NCBI GenBank assembly: GCA_019240475.1
Contig: JAFAYI010000016.1
Coordinates: 89,513 to 153,512, forward strand
Direction of reading: 5' to 3'
DNA from: Acidobacteriaceae bacterium
GTDB taxonomy: Bacteria > Acidobacteriota > Terriglobia > Bryobacterales > Bryobacteraceae
DNA length: 64,000 nucleotides
The first letter of the stretch is position 1; each line of letters begins with the position of its first letter. The notes under the pieces are model-generated. The model had not been told where the DNA came from and ran no database searches. It saw only the letters and a list, made by a program, of their open reading frames with translations. This document shows, one piece after another, positions 37,114-46,679 of this stretch. The translations under genes and the position numbers were made by a program.

Positions 37114-38708
37114 GCCGTCATTTAATCGCGATAACACTACTGCCTGTCTTAGCCGCGGCGCAACTGCTGGACCCCGCAAAGCTATTAAGCCCGCCGACGG
37201 ACACTTGGCCTACTTACAACGGCGACTACTCTGGCGAACGCTTCAGCACGCTTAACCAGATTAACGCCGGCAACTTGGACGATTTGGCCCTCAACTGGAT
37301 GTATCGAACCAATATCGGCGCGCTACGCGGCATCGGGAACGTTCAGATCAAGAGCACGCCGCTCGAAGTTAACGGCATCCTGTATTTCACGATCCCGGAT
37401 CATGTCTGGGCCGTCGACGCCCGGACAGGCGAGGAACTCTGGCATTACGATTGGGTCGACCACGGAGGGCATCTGGTCGGACAGCGAGGAGTCGGAATGT
37501 ACGGGAACTGGCTCTATTTCCTGGGCCCGGACGGCTGGTTCATTTCGCTGAACGCGAAGGACGGAAGCGAGCGATGGCGTGTTCAGGTCGCCGACTCCAA
37601 GCTGCAATACTTCACCACCATGGCTCCGCTCGTGATTCGCAATCACGTCATCATCGGCGTTGGCGGCGACGCTATGGATGTGCCCGGCTATTTGGAAGCG
37701 CGCGACCCAGAAACCGGCGCTCTCGAATGGCGCTGGAACACTGAGCCGGGAGTCGGCGAGCCCGGCGCCGAGACATGGCCCAACCCCGGCGCGATGGAGC
37801 ATGGAGGCGGCATGACCTGGATGCCGGGGACCTACGACCCGGAGCTGAATCTGCTGTATTGGGGCACGGGCAACCCCAATCCAGTGTATGCGGGACAAGG
37901 CCGCAAGGGCAGCAACTTATGGACCTGCTCCATCGTGGCGCTCAACCCCGATACAGGCAAGCTGGTCTGGTATTTTCAAGCCTCCCCCCACGACACTCAC
38001 GATTGGGATGACGTGGAAACGCCCATCTTGATCGACGGAGAATTCCGCGGCGTCAGACGCAAAATGCTGGCGCAGGCTGCGCGTAACGGATATTTCTTTC
38101 TGCTCGATCGTACGAATGGGGAGAACCTCGTCTCTGCTCCTTATACGGGAGCGAACTGGGCGAAGGGAATCGATTCGAACGGTCAACCCATTCCCGATCC
38201 CTCCAAAGAACCGCAGCCCAACGGCGCGCTGCTGAACATCGCCGCTCTCGGCGGAACGAATTGGTACCCACCCAGCTTCGATCCCGAAACTAATCTCTTC
38301 TATGTCAATGCGACCCGCGGCTACAGCTTGGCGTATCTCACGGATACCGAAGACAAGCCCGAAGGCTACGGGGGCGGCGGTCGCTCGCTTTGGGTGCAAT
38401 CCATGCTGGAAGCGATCGATTATCAGTCCGGGGAGGTTCGTTGGCGGCATGAATTTCCCGGAAAAGGAGTGAACGGAGCGGGAATCTTGACCACTGCCGG
38501 AAAGCTTCTATTCACCGGCGACCCCTCGGGCAACCTGATCGCCTTCGATCCGCGGACCGGACGATTACTCTGGCACTTCCATTTGCAAGCTCCTGTAAGT
38601 AACGGACCTATGACTTATTACCTGAATGGCCGCGAATACTTGGTTGTGGGCGCGGGAGATACGTTGTATGCGTTTAGTCTTCTGGATATGAAGCGGGCGG
38701 CCCGCTAG
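37110..38708 (+). CDS. PQQ-dependent alcohol dehydrogenase family protein
   Basis: 532 residues with a signal peptide (HLIAITLLPVLAAAQ) and an eight-bladed propeller typical of methanol/ethanol quinoprotein dehydrogenases. Visible blade motifs: DWPTYNGDYSGERFSTL-like start (residues about 30-46), VWAVDARTGEELWHYDW, WNTEPGVGEPGAETW, HDTHDWDDVETPIL and NLIAFDPRTGRLLWHF. The protein is shorter than MxaF/XoxF enzymes (about 600). I cannot identify the adjacent-Cys disulfide of those enzymes, so the substrate is open. Translation is coupled to the upstream cytochrome c (ATGA). The 3' end overlaps the convergent permease gene by 35 bp. Confidence 0.88.
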   Translation: MSRHLIAITLLPVLAAAQLLDPAKLLSPPTDTWPTYNGDYSGERFSTLNQINAGNLDDLALNWMYRTNIGALRGIGNVQIKSTPLEVNGILYFTIPDHVWAVDARTGEELWHYDWVDHGGHLVGQRGVGMYGNWLYFLGPDGWFISLNAKDGSERWRVQVADSKLQYFTTMAPLVIRNHVIIGVGGDAMDVPGYLEARDPETGALEWRWNTEPGVGEPGAETWPNPGAMEHGGGMTWMPGTYDPELNLLYWGTGNPNPVYAGQGRKGSNLWTCSIVALNPDTGKLVWYFQASPHDTHDWDDVETPILIDGEFRGVRRKMLAQAARNGYFFLLDRTNGENLVSAPYTGANWAKGIDSNGQPIPDPSKEPQPNGALLNIAALGGTNWYPPSFDPETNLFYVNATRGYSLAYLTDTEDKPEGYGGGGRSLWVQSMLEAIDYQSGEVRWRHEFPGKGVNGAGILTTAGKLLFTGDPSGNLIAFDPRTGRLLWHFHLQAPVSNGPMTYYLNGREYLVVGAGDTLYAFSLLDMKRAAR

Positions 38709-40605
38709 CGCTCGGGACCGCACGCATTGCGGATTTCCCTTTGGCTTTCATATACCAAGGCATGTTCAACACGGAGATACGATCATTGCCCTCCAGCAGC
38801 AGCCTCGTCTTGAGCAGAGTGGCGCGCTGCGTGTGCAGGAAATAGTAATACCAACGCCGTTCAATGAGTTCGGGTATGACAGTGACGACCCGCCTTCCCG
38901 GGTTGTCCTTGGCCAGCTTCAGAACATAGTCTACGATGGGAGTGACCACGAAACGGTACGGCGATTTCAGCACAACCAACTCAGGTACTGGCAAACCGGT
39001 CTTCGCCGCGGGATCTGCCACGCACTCGGGCCAGACCTTTGAAAATTCGGGCTTGTCTTCTTCCGCGATGTGAAGCACTTTGATGTCGGAAGAAAGCGTC
39101 ATAGAAAATCTCAGTGCATCTTTTGCCACCCGATTCCATCCCGTCATGGGAACAACCAGAATCGGCTCGGGTTGCGGTTCCAGGCTGAGCGGCGACTTAG
39201 TCTCGATTTGCCTCCACACTCTTCCATAGTGACGATTCACGCCGTACATCAATGCCAGCAGCGAAGGAATCGCAATGACCGTAATCCAAGCGCCCTCGGA
39301 AAACTTCGCGACGATGACGATCAGCACGGTCAAGCCGGTCGAGACCGCGCCGATTCCATTGATCAGCATGCTGCGCCGCGCTCCCGAGCCGCGTTCACGC
39401 CGCCAGTGCGCCACCATGCCGGCTTGTGACATGGTGAACGCCAGAAATGCTCCTACGGCGAAGAGCGGAATCAGCCGGTCAGTGATTCCGCCGAATCCGA
39501 TAAGAAGCGCCCCCGTAATCAACGCCAGCGTTATGATTCCTTCTGAATAGACAAGCCGTCTGCCTCTATTGACGAACGACATCGGTAGATAAAAATCCTG
39601 AGCGATGAACTTGCACACTCTTGGGAAGTCCGCGAATGCGGTATTTGCGGAGAAGATAAGTATTAATAGCGCCGATGATATCGCGATGTAATAGAACCAG
39701 CCGCGGCCGCTCACTGCCGCGAATAACATGGAGAGCACGCTTTGATACTGGTTGCTGTTGGGATCGGTTGCGACAATCTTGTAAGCTTTCGCTAAATATG
39801 CGACTCCCGCGAGCATGATCGCTAGAGCGCCGATAATGGCGGCCAGCGTAGTGCGGGCGTTCTTTACTCGATCGTCCCGAAAAGCTTGCGTGCCATTGCT
39901 CACTGCTTCAACGCCCGTCAGTGCGGTGCAGCCGCCCGCGAAGGCCTTAAGGAGAAGCCAGAGGCTGACCGCGGTCAAGGCGGCGGGGGGCGCCGGAGGA
40001 GCCACCACCGGCTGAGGATGGCCTCCGCTCATCAGCGACTTGGCAAGACCGATCCCAATAGCCACGAACATACTCGCCAGGAACATGTAAGTGGGAAATA
40101 AGAAGACGCTCCCGTTCTCACTTACGCCGCGCAGGTTCACCAGTGTCAGGAGCACGAGCGCGGCCAGGCATAGGGCCAGCGTGTGTGGCCGCAGGGCGGG
40201 AACCGCGGATGTCAGCGCGCCGATACCGGCGGAAATCCCGACCGCGGCATCGAGAGTATAGTCGATGAGGAGTGCCGCGCCCGCGAGCAGACCCGGGAAA
40301 GTGCCGAGGTTCCTGCGCGCGACCGTGTAAGATCCGCCGCCTTGCGGATATGCCGCTATGGTTTGCCTGTAAGAAAAGAACACGACACCTAGCAGAACAA
40401 TAATGCAGAAACTCAAAGGCTGCAGGTGTGAAAGGCCCGCCACGCCGAGCGGGATAAGCAGTGTCATTGCCGCTTCCGGGCCATATGCCGCCGAAGCCAG
40501 CGCGTCCAACCCAAACACCGCGATGCCCTTTAAGGAGCCAATCTTTTCGGAATTTTCTTCCGAAGAGGGAAGCGGCCGTCCGATTAAGAAATCAAGGATC
40601 GACAT
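38674..40605 (-). CDS. APC-superfamily permease similar to potassium transporter KimA (YdaO)
   Basis: 643 residues: about twelve membrane helices (30-470) and a cytoplasmic C-terminal domain of about 170 residues. The N-terminal half follows the KimA pattern closely: FLIGRPLPSSEE, DALASAAYGPEAAM, SYRQTIAAYPQGGGSYTVARRNLG, LLIDYTLDAAVGISAG and TLVNLRGVSENG. KimA proteins import potassium with protons; other members of the group move amino acids, so the ion assignment is inference. The gene follows rpiA by 21 bp on the same strand. Its 3' end overlaps the PQQ dehydrogenase gene. Confidence 0.82.
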   Translation of the reverse strand: MSILDFLIGRPLPSSEENSEKIGSLKGIAVFGLDALASAAYGPEAAMTLLIPLGVAGLSHLQPLSFCIIVLLGVVFFSYRQTIAAYPQGGGSYTVARRNLGTFPGLLAGAALLIDYTLDAAVGISAGIGALTSAVPALRPHTLALCLAALVLLTLVNLRGVSENGSVFLFPTYMFLASMFVAIGIGLAKSLMSGGHPQPVVAPPAPPAALTAVSLWLLLKAFAGGCTALTGVEAVSNGTQAFRDDRVKNARTTLAAIIGALAIMLAGVAYLAKAYKIVATDPNSNQYQSVLSMLFAAVSGRGWFYYIAISSALLILIFSANTAFADFPRVCKFIAQDFYLPMSFVNRGRRLVYSEGIITLALITGALLIGFGGITDRLIPLFAVGAFLAFTMSQAGMVAHWRRERGSGARRSMLINGIGAVSTGLTVLIVIVAKFSEGAWITVIAIPSLLALMYGVNRHYGRVWRQIETKSPLSLEPQPEPILVVPMTGWNRVAKDALRFSMTLSSDIKVLHIAEEDKPEFSKVWPECVADPAAKTGLPVPELVVLKSPYRFVVTPIVDYVLKLAKDNPGRRVVTVIPELIERRWYYYFLHTQRATLLKTRLLLEGNDRISVLNMPWYMKAKGKSAMRAVPSASGPPASYPED

Positions 40606-40626
40606 GAGTCGCTGAGAATAACCTTT

Positions 40627-41340
40627 CTAAATCCACGGAGACTTGCGATCAAGTCGCTTCACTCCCGTCGACGTGCCTATCACCACCAGCGCGGTAAGCC
40701 CTATAAACAAACCGTGCTCGATCACTCCCACGATGCTGTCCAGCTCTCCCGCGAGTGCCTTTGCATCCCCGATGCGCCCGAACGCGCAATCGAGAATGAA
40801 GTTTCCCCCGTCGGTGACAAAAGGTTTGCCTTCGGAATCCAGGCGGAGAATCGGCGCGCAGTGCAAGTTCTTGAGCTTATGCGCCGTCGTCTGCCATCCA
40901 AACTGAGCCACTTCTACGGGCACCTTTGCGCGATCACCTAAGTGTGAGACCATCTTCGACTCATCCACGGCGATTACGAGCCGCGAACTCGCGCTTGCAA
41001 CGATCTTCTCGCGCAAGTGGTTTCCGCCGCCTCCTTTGATGAGATTTAGCGTTCCAATTTCCACCTCATCGGCTCCATCGATAGTCGCATCGATCTCTGG
41101 ATGCTCACCGAGCGTGGATAGCGGGATTCCCAGGCCCCTTGCTTGATTGGCCGTTCGCTCGGAGGTAGGAATTCCTACAATGCGAAGTCCGCTCGTAATC
41201 CTCCGCCCGATTGCATCCACAGCCAATTTTGCCGTGCTTCCCGAACCAAGGCCTACAACCATTCCAGTATCCAGTTCTCGGACCGCCCAGTCAGCAGCGG
41301 TTTGTTTGAGTGAATCAGTTTCGGACTTTGCCGGACTCAT
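40627..41340 (-). CDS. rpiA: Ribose-5-phosphate isomerase A
   Basis: 237 residues. It interconverts ribose-5-phosphate and ribulose-5-phosphate in the pentose phosphate pathway. Motifs: VVGLGSGSTAKLAV, GIPTSERTANQARGLGIPL, IDATIDGADEVE (active-site Asp), LIKGGGGNHLREK (catalytic Lys and Glu region) and FVTDGGNFILDC. The ATG at 41340 is preceded by AAGGAGG ten bases upstream, confirming the start. It is divergent from the tolC-like operon across about 130 bp and upstream of the KimA-like gene. Confidence 0.96.
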   Translation of the reverse strand: MSPAKSETDSLKQTAADWAVRELDTGMVVGLGSGSTAKLAVDAIGRRITSGLRIVGIPTSERTANQARGLGIPLSTLGEHPEIDATIDGADEVEIGTLNLIKGGGGNHLREKIVASASSRLVIAVDESKMVSHLGDRAKVPVEVAQFGWQTTAHKLKNLHCAPILRLDSEGKPFVTDGGNFILDCAFGRIGDAKALAGELDSIVGVIEHGLFIGLTALVVIGTSTGVKRLDRKSPWI

Positions 41341-41471
41341 AACGCGAATGCCTCCTTTCGAGAGCCAGCCAACTCGAGCTTTTCTCCAATTTTGATGGAT
41401 CGCGAGTCACAACTAAAAATCCCTGCACCCCGCGCCTTCACAGCCGATTCAAGCTAGCATGATGAGTGTTC

Positions 41472-42779
41472 ATGAAACGACTTGGTTTATTCCTGGTGGC
41501 AACTGCAGTGCCGCTCGCAGCAGAGGTGCACTCGCTCACTTTACAGCAAACTCTGGATCTGGCCGCTCGCCAGAATCCCGACGTCGTGCTCGCGAGGCTT
41601 GATGAGCAGCACGCTCAGGAAGGTGTAACCATCGCGCAAGACCCATTCCGACCCAAAGTTTACGGCGGCAGCGGGCTCGCTTATGTATATGGGTATCCCA
41701 ATTCCATTGAAGGAAATGCGCCCAGCTTGTTTCAGGTGCGAACCGATATGGCCCTCTACAATAAGCCCAAGAGTTACGCCATCGCGGCGGCGCGGGAAAC
41801 TGCCCACGGCATGGAATACGCCGCCGAAGCCAAGGCCGATGCCGCCGCCTATGAAGCCGCCGACCTGTTTCTCACAGCCAGCCAAATGGAGCGCGAAAAT
41901 GAGAGCATCTCCAATCAGATTCCGAGCCTGCAAAAGGTCGTGGAGGTGGTCGGGGCGGAAGTCGAAGAGGGAAGTCAGCTACCCGTCGAGCTAAAGCGCG
42001 CAAAGGTGAACCTCGCTCTATCGCAGCAGCGCGTAGGCGCGGCCCGTCTCGATGCCGACTACTACGAAATGACGCTCGCGGTCGCGCTCGGGTATCCCGT
42101 ATCCGATCGAATCAAGCCGGTCGATTCCGATCTGCATGTAGCGGTCAAGCTGCCCTCCGAAGACGAAGCCGCCGATGCGGCGCTGCGCAACAGCAGAGAT
42201 CTGCGCCAGATGCAGTCCAATGTTCTCGCCAAGGAAATGGATGTGCGCTCGTTTAAATCGGCGCGCCGGCCTCAGGTTGACTTAGTCGCGCAGTACGCCC
42301 TCTTCGCGAGATATAATTACCAGTATTACTTCCCCAGCAGTAAGTTCCAGCATAACAATTTCGAAATAGGAGCGGCAGTTACTATTCCCGTGCTGCTCGG
42401 GGCCGCTCGCGGAGGTCAACTCGAGCAAACCTATACGGACCTGCAAAAGCTGCGAATACAAACCGACCAGGTAAGAAATCGCATCTTGACCGACACCCGC
42501 CGCGGCTACGAGCAATGGCGGAAAGCGGAAAGCATTCGCGACCTGTATCGAATGCAACTCGATCTGGCGCGCGAAGATTTGACGGTCTTGCTCGCCCAAA
42601 ATGGCGAGGGCCGCGTTCCCATGAGCCGCGTCGAACAGGCCCGCGTCGAGGAAAGCAATCGGTGGATCGCCTTATACGACGCCGAAACGCAAGTGATCCG
42701 CGCCAAGCTCGCAATCCTGCGGCAGATGGGAACACTCGTCGCCGCGCTCCGCGGTCCGCAGGCCGGGGCGCAACCATGA
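41472..42779 (+). CDS. TolC-family outer-membrane efflux protein
   Basis: 435 residues from ATG 41472 (MKRLGLFLVATAVPLAAE, a clear signal peptide); a GTG six bases upstream is less likely. Two outer-membrane efflux repeats are visible (LTLQQTLDLAARQNPDVVLARL and KLPSEDEAADAALRNSRDLRQM), each followed by long amphipathic helices, and the barrel strand YNYQYYFPSSKF. It forms the outer-membrane exit channel of an efflux pump. The stop overlaps the start of an ABC ATPase (ATGA), so the three downstream genes probably build one exporter, although no periplasmic adaptor gene is present. Confidence 0.9.
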   Translation: MKRLGLFLVATAVPLAAEVHSLTLQQTLDLAARQNPDVVLARLDEQHAQEGVTIAQDPFRPKVYGGSGLAYVYGYPNSIEGNAPSLFQVRTDMALYNKPKSYAIAAARETAHGMEYAAEAKADAAAYEAADLFLTASQMERENESISNQIPSLQKVVEVVGAEVEEGSQLPVELKRAKVNLALSQQRVGAARLDADYYEMTLAVALGYPVSDRIKPVDSDLHVAVKLPSEDEAADAALRNSRDLRQMQSNVLAKEMDVRSFKSARRPQVDLVAQYALFARYNYQYYFPSSKFQHNNFEIGAAVTIPVLLGAARGGQLEQTYTDLQKLRIQTDQVRNRILTDTRRGYEQWRKAESIRDLYRMQLDLAREDLTVLLAQNGEGRVPMSRVEQARVEESNRWIALYDAETQVIRAKLAILRQMGTLVAALRGPQAGAQP

Positions 42780-43579
42780 CCGCTCCGCTGCCCTCCGGCT
42801 CCGAAAGCGGCTCGATCGAGCAGCCCGCTATAAACATTCAAGATCTCCATAAGAGCTACGGCGGATTTCACGCCGTGGATGGCTTGACCGTACGCGTGCC
42901 CCAAGGGTGCTTCTTCGGCTTCCTCGGACCGAACGGAGCCGGCAAGACGACCACCATCAAGATGTTGATGGGTCTCGCCCAGCCCACCTCGGGAACCATG
43001 CAGGTCTTGGGCCTTCGCATGCCGGAACAGTCGCTCGAAATTCGGCGGCAAATCGGCCTGGTCCCCGACGACACGCTGCTCTTCGACTATCTGACGGGAG
43101 CTGAATATCTGGAATTTGTCGCGCGTTTGTACGGTCTTCCCCGGCCGCTTGCAAGAGAGCGTGGACGCGAACTGCTCGATATGTTTCAGCTCCAGGAAAA
43201 CCCGCGTAAGCTGATAGGCGAGTATTCGAAAGGCATGCGCAAGCGCGTCGCCATGGCGGCCGCGCTCATCCATCGCCCTCGTCTATTTCTCATGGACGAA
43301 CCATTCGAAGGCGTCGACGCTGTCGGCGCGCGCATGATGAAAGACATTCTGCTCGAGCAAGTCCGCCACGGCTCGACCGTTTTTTTGACTTCGCACGTCC
43401 TCGAAGTGGTCGAACGGCTCTGCGACCGCGTCGCCATCATCAACCGGGGGAAAGTCCTGGTGGAAGGCGCTATGGCTGAATTACGTCAGCAGGCGGCCGA
43501 GAGCGCGGGCTCGCTCGAAGACATCTTCGTGCGCTTGGTAGGCGGTGAACGCTATAGCGAAAAATTGGATTGGTTGTAA
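42776..43579 (+). CDS. ABC transporter ATP-binding protein
   Basis: 267 residues from ATG 42776, which overlaps the TolC stop; the frame is open further upstream but that part is shadow of the tolC gene. It has Walker A GPNGAGKTTTIK, Walker B LFLMDEPFEGVDAV and the H-loop in FLTSHVLEVVE. The signature motif reads YSKGMRKRVAMAAAL in place of LSGGQ, common in ABC-2-type exporters. It energises the permease encoded seven bases downstream. Confidence 0.94.
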   Translation: MTAPLPSGSESGSIEQPAINIQDLHKSYGGFHAVDGLTVRVPQGCFFGFLGPNGAGKTTTIKMLMGLAQPTSGTMQVLGLRMPEQSLEIRRQIGLVPDDTLLFDYLTGAEYLEFVARLYGLPRPLARERGRELLDMFQLQENPRKLIGEYSKGMRKRVAMAAALIHRPRLFLMDEPFEGVDAVGARMMKDILLEQVRHGSTVFLTSHVLEVVERLCDRVAIINRGKVLVEGAMAELRQQAAESAGSLEDIFVRLVGGERYSEKLDWL

Positions 43580-43585
43580 GACTGC

Positions 43586-45229
43586 ATGTGGGCGCAGATT
43601 TTCGCCATCGCGTGGGCGCAGCTTCGAATCTCTCGGAATCATCTTCCGCGCACGGATATAGGCTCGGTGCTGGCTTGGATCGTCGCCCTGTTTTGGTACG
43701 GCATCTTCGCCGCCGCCGCCGCGGGACTCGCATTCGCTCTTGCTCGGATTCCCGTTGCGCAGCTTCGCCAATACCTCCCGCTCGGCCTCCTCGGCGTATT
43801 CGCTTTCTGGCAGTTAATCCCGCTCTTTACGCTCAGCACCGGCTGGTCCCTGCAGCTCAATAAGCTGCGCGTGTACCCGGTGCATGATCGCGCCCTGTTC
43901 GGTATTGAGGTATTACTGCGCATCACCAGCGCGCCCGAAATGATTATCGTGCTGCTCGGCGCGTTGATCGGCTTGCTGCGGAATCCTCAAGTTCCTGCTC
44001 TGTGGCCTTTCGCGCTGCTCCTGTTCGTTCCCTTCAATCTCTTTCTTGCTCTCGCCATCCGTGAACTGTTTCTGCAATCTTTCGCTCGCAACCGGTTCCG
44101 AGAACTCTTCGCCATTCTCTTGATCAGCGTTGCCTTGCTGCCGCAGTTTCTCTTGCGGACCGAACTCGGCCAGAAGGCCAGACCTTACTTGTGGGCTCTT
44201 GCTCGCGGCCAGGCGGCGCCCTGGCGCGAAGTCGCAACGCTTAGCCTCGGTTCGTTCACTGTCGCCCCGCTCGTGCTGCTTCTGCTCTGGACCTTCGCCG
44301 CCTACCGCCTCGCGCGTGCCCAGTTTGCGAAATCTCTGCTGGGAGAGGAAACTTTCCGCCCTGAGGCCGCTGCTCCCCCCGTGTTGGCGGAGGGTGTCGC
44401 TTCGATTGCGGCCCGGCCGCGCTCGCATAACCCGCTAGACGTGCTGCTGCGTCTTCCGAACCGCATCTTCGCCGACCCGCTTGCGGCGCTGCTCGAAAAA
44501 GAGCTTCGATCCCTGTTGCGCATGCCCAGGTTTCGCGTCTTGTTCGGAATCGCCTGCATCTTCAGCGTTGTTATTCTCATCCCGATCACCCTGCAAAGTG
44601 GCCACCACACGGCTTTCGTCCGAGCCAATCTACTGCCCCTTATCAACCTCTACGGCCTGCTGATCCTAAGCGATGCGCTTATGCTGAATATTTTCGGCTT
44701 CGATCGCCACGCCGCCCAGATCTACTTCGTATCACCCGTACCGTTTCCCGTGGTTCTGAAAGCCAAAAATCTTGCGGCTGTGGTATTCGTTGTCCTGCAA
44801 GCACTGCTGGCCTTGATCGTTTGCTCGGTCCTGCGCGTATCGGTGAGCCCGCAATCGATTGGCGATGCCGTGGCTGCAACCGCAGTGGTTGGACTCTTCT
44901 TTCTCTCCGTCGGCAATCTCATGTCCGTTCTGATGCCGCGGCCCATCGATCCTCGACAAACGTTTCGAAAGCAGGCTGGCGGGAAAATGCAGCTTTGGTT
45001 CTTCTCCGCCACGCTCGGCATGTTCTTGCTGATGGCCTTCGCGTTCCTGGCTCAGTGGGCATTGGATACCCACTGGGCACTCCTCGCCGTGCTGGCGCTC
45101 GAGTTGGCGATCGCCTTCATTTTCTATCGAATTGCACTCGGCTCGGCGGCGGAGCGCGGAGTTCAAGATCGCGAAAAAATCGTCGACGCTCTCTCGAAAG
45201 GCGCTTCCCCCCTCGGTCTCGGTATGTGA
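43586..45229 (+). CDS. ABC transporter permease
   Basis: 547 residues with about twelve to thirteen hydrophobic segments and no nucleotide-binding domain. It starts seven bases after the ATPase stop. The length suggests two fused ABC-2-type halves, with a cytoplasmic linker at about 255-300 (Pro/Ala-rich). I cannot assign a substrate. With the upstream TolC protein it probably forms an exporter; drug, lipid or peptide export are all possible. Confidence 0.85.
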   Translation: MWAQIFAIAWAQLRISRNHLPRTDIGSVLAWIVALFWYGIFAAAAAGLAFALARIPVAQLRQYLPLGLLGVFAFWQLIPLFTLSTGWSLQLNKLRVYPVHDRALFGIEVLLRITSAPEMIIVLLGALIGLLRNPQVPALWPFALLLFVPFNLFLALAIRELFLQSFARNRFRELFAILLISVALLPQFLLRTELGQKARPYLWALARGQAAPWREVATLSLGSFTVAPLVLLLLWTFAAYRLARAQFAKSLLGEETFRPEAAAPPVLAEGVASIAARPRSHNPLDVLLRLPNRIFADPLAALLEKELRSLLRMPRFRVLFGIACIFSVVILIPITLQSGHHTAFVRANLLPLINLYGLLILSDALMLNIFGFDRHAAQIYFVSPVPFPVVLKAKNLAAVVFVVLQALLALIVCSVLRVSVSPQSIGDAVAATAVVGLFFLSVGNLMSVLMPRPIDPRQTFRKQAGGKMQLWFFSATLGMFLLMAFAFLAQWALDTHWALLAVLALELAIAFIFYRIALGSAAERGVQDREKIVDALSKGASPLGLGM

Positions 45230-45253
45230 CCCGTCTAGGGACGACGCGCGAAA

Positions 45254-45682
45254 TTACGTCTTCAATTTCTGCACTTCACGCTCGATCGCGTCCCGCACCG
45301 CTTCGCGCGCCGCGTCGTCCGTGTAATGCTGCCTCGGCCAAAAGAATCCCTTTAAACCGTCCCGGCGTCTTCTCGGCACGATATGGATGTGAAGATGCGG
45401 AACCGTTTGGCTCACGCGATTATTGATCGCGATGAAAGTTCCCTCAGCATCCAAGGCATTCTCGACCGCCCGAGCCAGCAGTTGTGTCGTCGCAAACATC
45501 GGGCCAGTCAGTCGCGTAGGCAGCTCCAGCAGTGTTACGTAGTGCTCACGCGGACACAACAGCACGTGGCCGGGAAACAAAGGATGGGTATCCAGGAACG
45601 CAATCGAGTCCGCGTCTTCATACACCAATCCGGCTTCGACGGCCCGCGCCGCAATGTCGCAAAAAATACACGCCCCGTTCAC
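45254..45682 (-). CDS. HIT-family (histidine triad) nucleotide-binding protein
   Basis: 142 residues. The zinc/nucleotide motif CIFCDIAA lies at the N-terminus and the histidine triad VPHLHIHIVPRR at about 92-103, with GHVLLCPREHYVTLLELP between. HIT hydrolases split nucleoside phosphoramidates or dinucleotides using the central His. Start GTG 45682, five bases after the KirBac stop, so it may be co-transcribed with the channel gene. Size and motifs are normal for HinT-like proteins. Confidence 0.93.
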   Translation of the reverse strand: MNGACIFCDIAARAVEAGLVYEDADSIAFLDTHPLFPGHVLLCPREHYVTLLELPTRLTGPMFATTQLLARAVENALDAEGTFIAINNRVSQTVPHLHIHIVPRRRRDGLKGFFWPRQHYTDDAAREAVRDAIEREVQKLKT

Positions 45683-45687
45683 GGCCT

Positions 45688-46641
45688 TTATGGTAATCCA
45701 GCGTCTAACGCTTTCCCGGGCGGCGCGATATGTTCGATCTCGCTCACACGGTCGACTTCGATCACCAGAGTGCCTTCCCTGTCAATCTCGAATGCAGGCG
45801 CAAACTTTGCGCCCCAGACGATCTCGTCGTAGCGATACGAGAAGCGCGTGTGCACTGTTTGGCCAAAAGTGTCGTCGAAACCGCTGATTAGAATCATGAT
45901 TTCGGCCTGAAGGCGCTCCAGATCGGCAGCGGTCTTCCCGAAAAGCGGACTCTTTTCATCGATGGGATGCACGATCGTCCACGTCAAAGCAAGAAACAGG
46001 ACCTGGTCGCGTTCCAGCTCCAGCGGAGTAAATCGCCTCTGAGGCAGTCCGTTTCCTCCTTCAACCGTCATGAGCAGAACGCGCGCTTGCAGGTTGATCA
46101 TATTATTTGTCCGCCTGTTGACGATCCGGCACTGCAAGCTCCTCCCGTCCATATATGGCGCCACCAGCATTCGATGACTGAACCCCAGCCGCGCAGACGG
46201 GCGTGAAAACCGTCCAAACAGCAACCCGGTGCCGATCGCAAACACCATCAGGCCGATCAACGCTTCGATCGCCGCGACGGTATTGGCCGCCGGGCCACTG
46301 GGCCACATATTTCCATATCCCACGGTGCTCAACGTATGTGCACTGAAAAAAATCGCATTAAGAAAACGTAGCTCCGCATTGGGAGCTTCGGTTCCGTGAA
46401 TATTCTCCATCCCGACCGCTGCATAAATTCCAGCGAAGATGACGTTCAGCAGCAGGTAAGCCGACACTACAATTCCAAGAAACACCGGCCACGATACGTT
46501 GATTAGAAACAAATACAAGTGAACGTCGCGCCAGGTTCCTCCTGTCCGACGAACGTTGAATTGGCCGTTTTTGTTGATCGCACGCTTAAGCGCGCCGGTG
46601 TACTGCTGTGTGAGCCCCGGATCGAAGGTCGGCTTGTTCAT
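45688..46641 (-). CDS. KirBac-type inward-rectifier potassium channel
   Basis: 317 residues. Two membrane helices flank a pore loop with the potassium selectivity filter STVGYGNMWP. Before them is an N-terminal slide helix (TWRDVHLYLFLINVSWPVFLG). The C-terminal half is the cytoplasmic immunoglobulin-like Kir domain (LVAPYMDGRSLQCRIVNRR, LTWTIVHPIDEKSPLFGKT, GFDDTFGQTVHTRFSYRYDEIVWG), which matches KirBac proteins closely. It conducts potassium and may respond to lipids or pH. Neighbours are an FtsX-type permease upstream and a HIT protein downstream. A second potassium-type transporter (KimA-like) is encoded 5 kb away. Confidence 0.94.
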   Translation of the reverse strand: MNKPTFDPGLTQQYTGALKRAINKNGQFNVRRTGGTWRDVHLYLFLINVSWPVFLGIVVSAYLLLNVIFAGIYAAVGMENIHGTEAPNAELRFLNAIFFSAHTLSTVGYGNMWPSGPAANTVAAIEALIGLMVFAIGTGLLFGRFSRPSARLGFSHRMLVAPYMDGRSLQCRIVNRRTNNMINLQARVLLMTVEGGNGLPQRRFTPLELERDQVLFLALTWTIVHPIDEKSPLFGKTAADLERLQAEIMILISGFDDTFGQTVHTRFSYRYDEIVWGAKFAPAFEIDREGTLVIEVDRVSEIEHIAPPGKALDAGLP

Positions 46642-46679
46642 AAGAGCAAATGTTAGGTAATTCGGTTCGGGAATAGCGG